Shown: in pieces, positions 15,297-21,930 of the stretch
Layout of the letters: each line of letters begins with the position of its first letter
Position numbering within the stretch: the first letter of the stretch is position 1
Source: JAKAWW01 sp049965095
GTDB taxonomy: Archaea; Micrarchaeota; Micrarchaeia; Micrarchaeales; Micrarchaeaceae
Direction of reading: 5' to 3'
DNA: 33,699 bases
Assembly (NCBI GenBank): GCA_049965095.1
Contig: JBMFWR010000006.1
Location: 1-33,699 of the forward strand
Position numbers and translations under genes: made by a program
The notes under the pieces: model-generated
Database searches by the model: none
Seen by the model: the letters and a program-made list of their open reading frames with translations, nothing else
Told to the model about the DNA's origin: nothing

Positions 15297-16330
15297 ATGT
15301 ATCCCAAATAGCGCCCTCCAAAATTCATATCAGAGCCAAGGAGCCTTGCAAACTCCCTTATGCTTATTACTGTTATTAGCATGCTGAAGACTGGTATAAA
15401 GAATACCTCTATTATAAGAAGAGCCACAAAATTTGACAAGTATCTAATAAAGCCCATAAGCTCGCTTGATATTGAATAGGTAAAGCCTGACAATACACCA
15501 AGCATGCCCGTCTGGTTTTGGGTTGAGTTGAACGATGTATATACCACAGTAACGTTTTTTGCCGCGGAATTTGCAGCGCTTGAAAGGCTTTCCATTGCAG
15601 TTGAATTTGCATACTGGGAGTAGTTTGAAACGAGCCCAGCTTCAAAGACATACGAAAGGGGAAAAACGCAGAATAGGCCTATCACTATTGCAATGAAAGC
15701 GCCCCCAAGCTTCCTAGTAATTGGAACTATGCGGAGTATAATGCCCGCAGGAAGCATTATCGGCACAATTGCGATAGATACAAACTTGAGGAGCATTGCC
15801 TGGGCTTCTATTCCAATTATTGAAGTAGTAAGCAATGATATCAGCCTGCCAAACTGAGTAATAAAAGGCGCAAACAGAGTTGCAAAAGATATGCTTATTA
15901 TAAAGCTGAATTTTACTGAGCTCACCAGAGAAACAGCTACGTATAGCGCCGATATTGTAAGCAGCATGCCGCTTGAAAGGGTAAGAAGCGAAGGGTATGA
16001 TACGCCATTTATCTGCACCGGCGAAATGCCCGCAAGATAGCTGCTTGCAAAGCATATTGCGATGTTGGAGCTCATCTGCTGCCCACATGTTGCGCTGAGC
16101 GCAAATTGCGATGATATTTCATTTATGAGTGTATTCACAAGTCCGCCTTGCTGGAACATCACAATTATTACGCCCAATATCGCACCATTTATAAAAGCCT
16201 CAAAAAGCTCAGATTCCCCAAATTCCTTCAATCTTTTGTTTCCAAGTGCAATGCCAAGGCCCAATATTATGCCGCTTATCGATATCATTAAGGACAAAAG
16301 TGCAATTGATATGGCATACATGCCTGCCAC
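15293..16330 (-). CDS. VirB6/CedA-like polytopic membrane protein
   Basis: The 345-aa protein has about seven or eight transmembrane helices. A hydrophilic loop at about 235-275, rich in N-x-S/T sequons (NST, NVT, NST, NQT), is probably extracellular. The last helix runs into ITVISIREFARLLGSDMNFG, an ending I associate with VirB6/TrbL and CedA-type channel proteins. In bacterial T4SS and archaeal Ced/Ted systems this subunit forms the inner-membrane pilus-assembly/transfer channel. The start is GTG at 16330 with AGGGTGG about 6 nt upstream, 15 nt after the pilin-like gene. Family placement rests on topology and context. Confidence 0.72.
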   Translation of the reverse strand: MAGMYAISIALLSLMISISGIILGLGIALGNKRLKEFGESELFEAFINGAILGVIIVMFQQGGLVNTLINEISSQFALSATCGQQMSSNIAICFASSYLAGISPVQINGVSYPSLLTLSSGMLLTISALYVAVSLVSSVKFSFIISISFATLFAPFITQFGRLISLLTTSIIGIEAQAMLLKFVSIAIVPIMLPAGIILRIVPITRKLGGAFIAIVIGLFCVFPLSYVFEAGLVSNYSQYANSTAMESLSSAANSAAKNVTVVYTSFNSTQNQTGMLGVLSGFTYSISSELMGFIRYLSNFVALLIIEVFFIPVFSMLITVISIREFARLLGSDMNFGGRYLGYI

Positions 16331-16345
16331 AGAAAGCCACCCTGC

Positions 16346-16720
16346 TTAGCCGCTTGCGTTGGTAAAATTGCTCAAAAGATGAGTTGAAGCGATTGCAAGA
16401 GAGGTAGATGCGATGCTAAGCGAGCCAACAACTATCGCACCTATTATGATGTTGATTGAAGCTGTGTGAAAATTTGCCTTTTTGTCAGGAGGCAGCATCT
16501 GCCCTATTGCATAAAATATGCCGGCAATGACAAAAAGCACAGCACTAAGAGCAGGGCCGACCTGGGTAAGCGTACTTTTTATTCCGTCTATTGTATTAAG
16601 CACCTGAACACTACCCGCAAAGGCAGATTTGCCGGCGTAGACCGAGAGCAGACCAAAAACCAGCACGTACCTGAATACCATGCCCAATATTCCTATTCTA
16701 CCACCCATTTTATGCACCAT
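16346..16720 (-). CDS. VirB2/TrbC-like conjugative pilin homologue
   Basis: The 124-aa precursor has a basic N-region, a hydrophobic core and a signal-peptidase-like site SAFA|GS after residue 35. The mature part has two helices (about 51-75 and 88-112) separated by the short polar loop PPDKKANFHTA. This signal-helix-basic loop-helix layout is that of VirB2/TrbC pilins and of archaeal Ced/Ted pilins. It is the first gene of the nine-gene operon. ATG at 16720 lies about 36 bp after the centre of a TATA box; an internal ATG at 16708 has GGTG 6 nt upstream and could be the true start (120 aa). Function as a pilus or channel lining subunit is inferred. Confidence 0.75.
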   Translation of the reverse strand: MVHKMGGRIGILGMVFRYVLVFGLLSVYAGKSAFAGSVQVLNTIDGIKSTLTQVGPALSAVLFVIAGIFYAIGQMLPPDKKANFHTASINIIIGAIVVGSLSIASTSLAIASTHLLSNFTNASG

Positions 16721-16746
16721 CTTTTACTTAAGTATAATTATTTTAC

Positions 16747-16764
16747 TTAAATATATATTTAAAT
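16747..16764 (-). promoter_or_regulatory. Promoter of the T4SS-like operon
   Basis: On the minus strand a TTTAAATATATATTTAA box ends about 27 bp before the ATG at 16720. No other credible promoter is seen inside the operon, where all genes overlap or abut. Confidence 0.5.
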
Positions 16765-16821
16765 ATTTTGATAAAATACAATTAGCGGCATAACGGATGG
16801 CTTTGAGGCAAAACAAGAAGT

Positions 16822-17205
16822 TTAGCAATCGCGCCTAAGTATTTTTATGGCCTTTGGATATGCCTCCTCTACAGAGGTTATGTTAAGAATGCCGAGGAAA
16901 TCTTCCTTGGCCCTAAGGTTGTACTTGACTTCAGGAAGGTTTGCCCTTAGTATTTTGACAGTCGCCTTCTCTTTTGAGCTGCCTCCCTTATCATTGTCCA
17001 TTATTATGTATAGGGTTTTGCCGTTTATGATTTCTGATTTTAGCACTTCTTTAATCTGGTCGAACTTAAAAACATTTGTTATCCCGATGTTCTTCAACGT
17101 TTCCACATCGTGATCCCCTTCAACCACTACAATCCCGCACTTAAGGTCTTCAATCAGGTTTTTCAAAGCCTTTTTCTGGCTCTTCTCGCGATCTATTCTT
17201 GTCAC
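16822..17205 (-). CDS. Small TOPRIM-domain protein
   Basis: The 127-aa protein is a stand-alone TOPRIM domain. GIVVVEGDHDVETL carries the catalytic Glu, and LYIIMDNDKGG carries the metal-binding DxD. Archaeal small TOPRIM proteins (RNase M5/DnaG-type fold) are conserved but poorly characterised; roles in RNA maturation or DNA repair have been considered. The start is GTG at 17205, preceded by GGGGTG at 5-nt spacing. That site lies in the 3' trailer of tRNA-Met, so the gene is probably co-transcribed with the two tRNAs. Confidence 0.8.
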   Translation of the reverse strand: MTRIDREKSQKKALKNLIEDLKCGIVVVEGDHDVETLKNIGITNVFKFDQIKEVLKSEIINGKTLYIIMDNDKGGSSKEKATVKILRANLPEVKYNLRAKEDFLGILNITSVEEAYPKAIKILRRDC

Positions 17206-17217
17206 AAATGCACCCCT

Positions 17218-17332
17218 TAGCGGGAGTGGGAGTTGAACCCACGACCTCTAGATTTCTCGTCATCGCCTTAAGCTCATCACTCATAATGCTATGCATATGA
17301 GTCTAGCGCTCTACCAGCTGAGCTATCCCGCC
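17218..17332 (-). tRNA. tRNA-Met (CAU), intron-containing
   Basis: Acceptor GGCGGGA pairs with TCCCGCT, giving a G1-U72 wobble, with discriminator A at 17218. The D arm is AGCTCAGCTGGTAGAGC, the anticodon stem CTAGA/TCTAG, and the T arm GTGGG-TTCAACT-CCCAC. The loop after intron removal is CTCATAA, anticodon CAT at 17297-17299. The D-arm and loop resemble archaeal elongator tRNA-Met; tRNA-Ile2 (lysidine/agmatidine-modified CAU) is the alternative. CCA is not encoded. Confidence 0.88.
17254..17295 (-). other. 42-nt canonical intron of tRNA-Met
   Basis: The intron interrupts the anticodon loop between positions 37 and 38, the canonical archaeal site. CTC(A) of the 5' exon can pair with (C)GAG near the intron 3' end, with a terminal A-C mismatch. 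This leaves a 3-nt AAA bulge before TCTAG, as in a bulge-helix-bulge motif. Confidence 0.75.
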
Positions 17333-17389
17333 ATATCAAACATTGCAAGCCTTTCAATCAATCTAACAGATTAAATATTAAAGCATATA

Positions 17390-17462
17390 TGCGATTGTCG
17401 GGATTTGAACCCGAGTTTTTGGCTTGGAAGGCCAAAGTCCTACCAGGCTAGACTACAATCGC
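17390..17462 (-). tRNA. tRNA-Gly (UCC)
   Basis: Acceptor GCGATTG/CAATCGC is perfectly paired with discriminator A at 17390. D stem GTC/GAC, anticodon stem TTGGC/GCCAA with loop CTTCCAA (anticodon TCC), T arm TCGGG-TTCAAAT-CCCGA. There is no intron and CCA is not encoded. It is the first gene of the leftward tRNA-Gly, tRNA-Met, TOPRIM group. Confidence 0.94.
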
Positions 17463-17484
17463 ATACATAATGTTTTTGATTGCA

Positions 17485-17495
17485 CCTTTTTTATA
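17485..17495 (-). promoter_or_regulatory. TATA box for tRNA-Gly
   Basis: TATAAAAAAGG on the minus strand lies about 23-33 bp upstream of the tRNA-Gly 5' end, the expected archaeal spacing. Confidence 0.55.
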
Positions 17496-17631
17496 CCTTG
17501 CGAATTTGACAACTTTGCAGAACAGGTAGCATTAAACAGGTTGAACTTTCTCATCATTTAGAATCTATGCGATAAACAGGATAGCATTGACAAGATAGGG
17601 TACAGGCATTATGCTACTCATGAATTGGCAA

Positions 17632-17643
17632 AATTGGCCAATT
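17632..17643. repeat. 12-bp perfect palindrome
   Basis: AATTGGCCAATT is a perfect palindrome in noncoding DNA, just upstream of a tandem repeat. It could be a dimeric protein-binding site. Confidence 0.5.
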
Positions 17644-17674
17644 AATTGGTGGAATTTGCTACATGTTGGCAGTC

Positions 17675-17700
17675 TAATGTTATATATTAATGTTATATAT
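17675..17700. repeat. 13-bp tandem duplication
   Basis: TAATGTTATATAT occurs twice in perfect tandem (17675-17687 and 17688-17700) within AT-rich noncoding DNA. Confidence 0.6.
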
Positions 17701-17990
17701 ATTTCCGTTTAAGAGAAAATCACATTTGAAAACGTAATAATCAAATTAATAAAATCAAAAAAGAAGGAAAAACAAAGGGGTTTTTGAGAGACCTTCCAGT
17801 ACAATTAGCGTTATAATATCTTGAATCCTTCAGAATTGTTAAAAATTAAGTATACAGCGCTTGAATTTGGCATGTTTGAAACATTGTAGTCTTGGCTACG
17901 TGCATAGGCTACACTAGGTACATAGGCTTGCCAAAGGCCGTAGGGCAAACGAACTTCGTAACTCTTGTTGTGTACCACTTACTCACCTTT

Positions 17991-18275
17991 TTACTCCATG
18001 CATTGCGCGGCTATTATTACTGCCGAAGGCGTTATCTTCCTGCCCTTTTTGCTCGCCAGCTTCATTCCACCCATCGCGTACTCCACCAGCTTTTGCGTTG
18101 CCATTATCTTTAGAGCCGCTTCCGTTTCCTTGCTGCCTGGCGCGCCCATCAGTTCTACAACTCCTGATAGGTCGCTTCTGCCTAGCGCTTCAGAAACCTT
18201 GTCCCTTATCCTTTCGGATAAGTCTATCTCCCTTTCCCTTTCGATACCCTTCCGTATCTTTGTTTGGTCTCTCAT
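17991..18275 (-). CDS. Small helical protein, unknown function
   Basis: The protein is 94 aa from the ATG at 18275, highly charged near its N-terminus (KGIEREREIDLSERIRDKV) and then Ala/Gly/Lys-rich. No membrane segment, Cys motif or known family is seen. Support for being real: GGTGG sits 5 nt before the ATG, and a TATA-like ATTTAAATAT (18361-18370) lies upstream, so it may have its own promoter and a purine-rich leader. The frame extends to GTGs at 18287 and 18284. The opposite strand also has a long open frame (17965-18414), probably a shadow. Confidence 0.5.
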   Translation of the reverse strand: MRDQTKIRKGIEREREIDLSERIRDKVSEALGRSDLSGVVELMGAPGSKETEAALKIMATQKLVEYAMGGMKLASKKGRKITPSAVIIAAQCME

Positions 18276-18338
18276 TCCATCCACCACTTCCCTTTCCTTT
18301 CCCTTCCTTCTCTTTTTCCCTTTTTACCCCCTCCTTTC
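18276..18338 (-). promoter_or_regulatory. Polypurine leader
   Basis: On the minus strand, a run of about 60 nt is almost wholly A/G (AAAGGAGGGGGTAAAAAGGG and onward), directly upstream of the small gene and containing several GGAGG-like sites. It may be a ribosome-recruiting leader or an unusual DNA structure. Confidence 0.45.
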
Positions 18339-18402
18339 AATAGAAGTAGTAATAGTAGAGATATTTAAATCTATTGTGGAATTTTCCAATAAATTGTTAG
18401 AA

Positions 18403-20265
18403 TTAGCTGCCTAGAATCTCATTCAGCTCGTTGCCATCTATGTTGACCCTGTACTTTGACATTATGTACTGTTGGAGATTTGATGGATTTTCCTTCCTAT
18501 ACTTTTCCACAAGCGCCTTAAGCTCATTGCCGCTTATTCTTTCGAGAGAGTTATCTTTTATGGCTTTTTCAACGCTGGAGTTGCTCTTTGATATGACCTT
18601 AAGCACTTCTGGCACAGCCTGCTTTGTAATAGCACCTTTCATATACTCGCGTATAACACTCTTGAGCTTCCCAACATCTATGCTCTCTACATCGTAGCCG
18701 TTCCTTCTTAGCTCCGTAAACTGCTGCAAGAGCATGTTGGCCACAAACTTCTTGTCAACGTTGCTACTTGCGGTGAGCTCGTTGTACAGGCCAAGCTTTG
18801 GTGATTTAAGCATTTGCATGGCAAGCTGCTCCCCTATCTCGCTTGTAAGCCTAGAAAGAGTTTTTTCCATGTCGGGCTTGAGCTTCTCTGCCTGCACTAG
18901 CATCTGCTCACTTATGACTACAGGCCTTACGTCAGTTTCAGGGTACATTCTTGAGCCTCCAGGAAGAGGCCTTAGGAACCTGGTTGTGCCAAGCTTTGAA
19001 TCATAAGCTACTCTCGTCTCTTCAGGAACACCTTGCAAAGCATAAATGGCGCGCATCTTCGCAAGCTCCATGGCGCGCTCTAATGTGCCCCTCTGCCCAA
19101 CTATAATCACAAAGCCGTCATTATTGCTAGTGCCCAACGCATTTACTACAGAATGAACCTCAGTTTCGCTTATCGAGTATTTGGACATGTCTTCGTCACT
19201 ATGGATGAGACCTTTCACTCCTGCTTTTTTAGCATATTCACTTATCTCGGTGCCAAGCCTCGTGTTTGGGTTTATCTCCCTACCAAGCAAGCCTGAAAAG
19301 CCGTAAAGAGGCATTGCAAGCGCAACTCCACCTGCAGCAAGCGCAGATTTTATCATCGGGCTCGAGGTCTCTTTGAAAACATTAGTAATATCAACAATAT
19401 CCCCTACTTTTGCATTGCGCTTCTTCAATTCATCCTTTATTTCAATAAGTGCCTGCTGTCTTTTAACTTCATTTTCAACAAAAACATCTATCATATCTAC
19501 TTCTTGAACCCCTTTTATTTCCACGCGAGCTCCGCCAGATATGGAAACATTGACATCCTGCCTTATAGTACCGATTCCACGCTGAACCTTTCCTGTAATC
19601 CTAACCATTGTGCCTATCAGCAAAGCAGCCTCCTTTGCGGCTTTTGGAGTTGGTATATATTTGTCTGTGTCTATCTCTATTAACGGTATGCCAAGCCTGT
19701 CAGTATCATATGCAACTGCATTCTGCTTGCTTTCGCTTATACCACTTGATTCCTCTTCCAGAAATATTGATGGAATTGAGATTGCAAGGCCGTTTACGTT
19801 TATCGAGCCATTGATGCCTATTAGCATGGTGCGCTGAAATGCACTTGGATCACTGCCATCGACAACCTCTTTGCGCATGGGCTCAACTTCGTCAACAATC
19901 CTGCAGTTCATTCCTTTGGCTATTGCCAGCGCTATCTCCAATGCTTCACTATTCAGCTCATGGGGCGGCTCTTCATCTATGTCAACAAGGCACGTATGGC
20001 CGTTGAATATGTTATAGAGAAAATCTCTTTTGCGCTCAGATTCAAATTCCGTTGAGCGGTCTATCTTGCCCAGCTCTCCAGCAACAGCCCTTTGCATCCT
20101 GTATATGCTCGCGATTGGCTTTTCATCTTGTGCAGAGGGAACCGCGCTGCAGCTGCAGAAAAGCTTCTCTTCCGTGGCAAGCCTTTGATGTATTTCAAGG
20201 CCGCAAAGGAAGCCTATGCTTTTGTAATAGTCATCTTTACTGTTTGGGTTTTTTTGTTGTGGCAT
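18403..20265 (-). CDS. gatE: Glu-tRNA(Gln) amidotransferase subunit E
   Basis: The 620-aa protein is full length for archaeal GatE. The N-terminal kinase-like domain begins FLCGLEIHQRLATEEKLFCSC and contains SIFLEEESSGISE and YDTDRLGIPLIEIDTD. A middle AspRS-like insertion (about 290-410) marks GatE rather than GatB, and a YqeY-like tRNA-binding tail ends the protein. With GatD it phosphorylates and amidates Glu on misacylated Glu-tRNA(Gln), so the organism probably lacks GlnRS. The start at 20265 lies 29 bp inside the upstream membrane-protein gene and has no clear ribosome site. Confidence 0.97.
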   Translation of the reverse strand: MPQQKNPNSKDDYYKSIGFLCGLEIHQRLATEEKLFCSCSAVPSAQDEKPIASIYRMQRAVAGELGKIDRSTEFESERKRDFLYNIFNGHTCLVDIDEEPPHELNSEALEIALAIAKGMNCRIVDEVEPMRKEVVDGSDPSAFQRTMLIGINGSINVNGLAISIPSIFLEEESSGISESKQNAVAYDTDRLGIPLIEIDTDKYIPTPKAAKEAALLIGTMVRITGKVQRGIGTIRQDVNVSISGGARVEIKGVQEVDMIDVFVENEVKRQQALIEIKDELKKRNAKVGDIVDITNVFKETSSPMIKSALAAGGVALAMPLYGFSGLLGREINPNTRLGTEISEYAKKAGVKGLIHSDEDMSKYSISETEVHSVVNALGTSNNDGFVIIVGQRGTLERAMELAKMRAIYALQGVPEETRVAYDSKLGTTRFLRPLPGGSRMYPETDVRPVVISEQMLVQAEKLKPDMEKTLSRLTSEIGEQLAMQMLKSPKLGLYNELTASSNVDKKFVANMLLQQFTELRRNGYDVESIDVGKLKSVIREYMKGAITKQAVPEVLKVISKSNSSVEKAIKDNSLERISGNELKALVEKYRKENPSNLQQYIMSKYRVNIDGNELNEILGS

Positions 20266-20587
20266 TTTGATCCGTGCCTGGAATTGCCTTAAACATCTCT
20301 ATACCAAGCTTGGAAACCTTGAAGGATATGTTGGCAAGCACTAGTATCACTATCGTTGCAACAAATATTGCTATGTATGACTGTATGCCCAGCTGCATTA
20401 TTGCACCTGCAATGCCTGCTGTTATTGCACCACTTATTGTTGTTGAATTTTGCTGCGCTGCAACACCTTGGTATGGCTGCTTGTAGTTGACTGCCTGCAT
20501 ATACAACCCGTATGCAAGGTAGAAGGTAAATAACAGCATGGCTATCCCTACTATGAATAATGCCATGCCGACTTTTGCATTGTACAT
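20237..20587 (-). CDS. Small membrane protein encoded between gatD and gatE
   Basis: The 116-aa protein has an N-terminal helix (about 6-30), a Q/N-rich loop (NYKQPYQGVAAQQNSTT), one or two further helices (about 50-88) and a basic tail ending TTKKPKQ. GAGGTG lies 6 nt before the ATG at 20587, which supports expression. It starts 9 bp after gatD and overlaps gatE by 29 bp. I do not recognise the family; nothing in it suggests a tRNA role. Confidence 0.78.
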   Translation of the reverse strand: MYNAKVGMALFIVGIAMLLFTFYLAYGLYMQAVNYKQPYQGVAAQQNSTTISGAITAGIAGAIMQLGIQSYIAIFVATIVILVLANISFKVSKLGIEMFKAIPGTDQNATTKKPKQ

Positions 20588-20596
20588 TTTAACACC

Positions 20597-21925
20597 TCAT
20601 ATAAAATATTCGTACTCGCTGCGCTCCTTTATCTCGCCAGCGATGTTCGAAGCTAGCAGCCTAGAAGCTTCTTCCTTGCTGTAGTTTCCGAGAAGCCAGC
20701 CAAGCTTGACATATGCAGTTTCTGGTAGCATATCCTCGCAGTAGATTACTCCAGCATCGCTGAGAATTCTAAGGTTCCTGTAGACATTTTTATTGACCCT
20801 GCCGTATAGGCATTGCGAGGTCATCCCTACTATAATACCTTTGTCTATAGCATTCTTTATTGCAGGAAGCCACGAGAATTTTTCATGGGGCGTTGAAACA
20901 GGGGTGTGGCCCATGCCAGTGCCCTCTATTATAATGCCCTTGAACCCCTTGCTTGCATAGTACTCCATTATGCCCGGATCTGAATTTGGGTAAGCCTTGA
21001 CAAGCGCCACTTTTTCCTCGAATTTTGTAAGCGCTTTTACAGGGCCATTTGAGCTTCCAATTTTCTTGTAGCTGCCCATGTATTCGATTTCCAGCTTGCT
21101 GCTCACGCGCGCAATTGGCTTGTCGTTCACAGGTTTGAATGCATCGCGCCTTGTGGTGTGCATCTTACGAGCCTTGGTGCCCCTTATGAAAGAGCACCAA
21201 TCATCAGAGCTGGAAGCATGCATGCATATCCCAACTTCAGCAATGTCGGAATAGGCGGCAAGCTTTGCAGAGCATGAAAGATTCATAAAGGCATCGCTTG
21301 AGCCTCTGTCGCTGCTCCTCTGCGCACCTGTTATTACAACAGGCGCATTCAGCCCATGGAGCATGAAGCTCAATGCAGATGCTATGTAATGCATTGTATC
21401 TGTTCCGGTTGTAAGCACGGCACCTCGCGCTCCGCTATTGAGTGCTTTAGCCACCTCTTCTGCCATCTTCTGCCATTCTATATATGAAACGTCCTCGCTC
21501 GCAACGTTGAAAAGCTGCTTTACCTCTATGTTGGCTATATTAGCAAGCTCAGGAACTTCATAGAGAAGCTCCCCAGGCTTGAGAAGCATATAAACGCCCC
21601 CTGTCTTATAATCTATTTTGCTCCCTATCGTGCCGCCTGTATATATCAAGCTTATTGCGGGCATGGAGCTGTCGCCTTTCTGGACCTTTGCTTCAGGAAA
21701 TGAAGCTGTGCCGCTCTGCTCACGCAGCTTTTTTATTGACATGCCATCCTTGTATGCTATGCCTGTATTATACCCGTTGTCAAGCTTTATTACTATTATG
21801 TCATCGGCATTGACGCTTGTCCTGGGCATCAGTTCTCCTTCAATCACTTCCGTGCCAGAATCTATGCTTATCCTGTCTCCAACCTTAATACCTAATTTTT
21901 CAATTACATTATTAATTTTTGACAT
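20597..21925 (-). CDS. gatD: Glu-tRNA(Gln) amidotransferase subunit D
   Basis: The protein is about 442 aa. An N-terminal small beta domain (to about 85; KVGDRISIDSG) precedes an asparaginase-like domain. Catalytic segments are IYTGGTIGSKID (first Thr) and LTTGTDTMHYIA (second Thr-Asp pair), with SSDRGSSDAFMNL and TSQCLYGRVN also conserved. GatD releases ammonia from Gln or Asn for GatE. The frame opens at a GTG (21934) overlapping the upstream stop; ATG at 21925 follows GTGAT at 4-nt spacing and is preferred. It is co-transcribed with the methylthiotransferase, the small membrane protein and gatE. Confidence 0.96.
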   Translation of the reverse strand: MSKINNVIEKLGIKVGDRISIDSGTEVIEGELMPRTSVNADDIIVIKLDNGYNTGIAYKDGMSIKKLREQSGTASFPEAKVQKGDSSMPAISLIYTGGTIGSKIDYKTGGVYMLLKPGELLYEVPELANIANIEVKQLFNVASEDVSYIEWQKMAEEVAKALNSGARGAVLTTGTDTMHYIASALSFMLHGLNAPVVITGAQRSSDRGSSDAFMNLSCSAKLAAYSDIAEVGICMHASSSDDWCSFIRGTKARKMHTTRRDAFKPVNDKPIARVSSKLEIEYMGSYKKIGSSNGPVKALTKFEEKVALVKAYPNSDPGIMEYYASKGFKGIIIEGTGMGHTPVSTPHEKFSWLPAIKNAIDKGIIVGMTSQCLYGRVNKNVYRNLRILSDAGVIYCEDMLPETAYVKLGWLLGNYSKEEASRLLASNIAGEIKERSEYEYFI

Positions 21926-21930
21926 TTTTA

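Larger units (their letters stand above)
17463..17990. other. About 530 nt noncoding, AT-rich
   Basis: No convincing ORF lies between the tRNA-Gly gene and the small gene ending at 17991. Apart from the tRNA promoter, it holds a perfect 12-bp palindrome at 17632-17643, a 13-bp perfect tandem duplication at 17675-17700 and a long A/T-rich stretch to about 17780. It could contain an undetected small RNA or regulatory region; I cannot support one from sequence alone. Confidence 0.4.

Noticed and set aside
9173..16720. Operon as an integrated conjugative plasmid or virus
   Set aside because: No relaxase, integrase, replication protein or capsid gene and no att repeats seen; it lies among core genes. 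Mobile origin is not excluded but unsupported.
17675..17700. CRISPR-like repeat
   Set aside because: Only two 13-bp units in direct contact with no spacers.
17965..18414. 149-aa plus-strand ORF as a gene
   Set aside because: Low-complexity Ser/Phe/Pro-rich translation of the strand opposite the polypurine leader and the small gene; no ribosome site.
18403..20265. GatB instead of GatE
   Set aside because: The length of 620 aa with an AspRS-like insertion, and the GatD neighbour, identify GatE.
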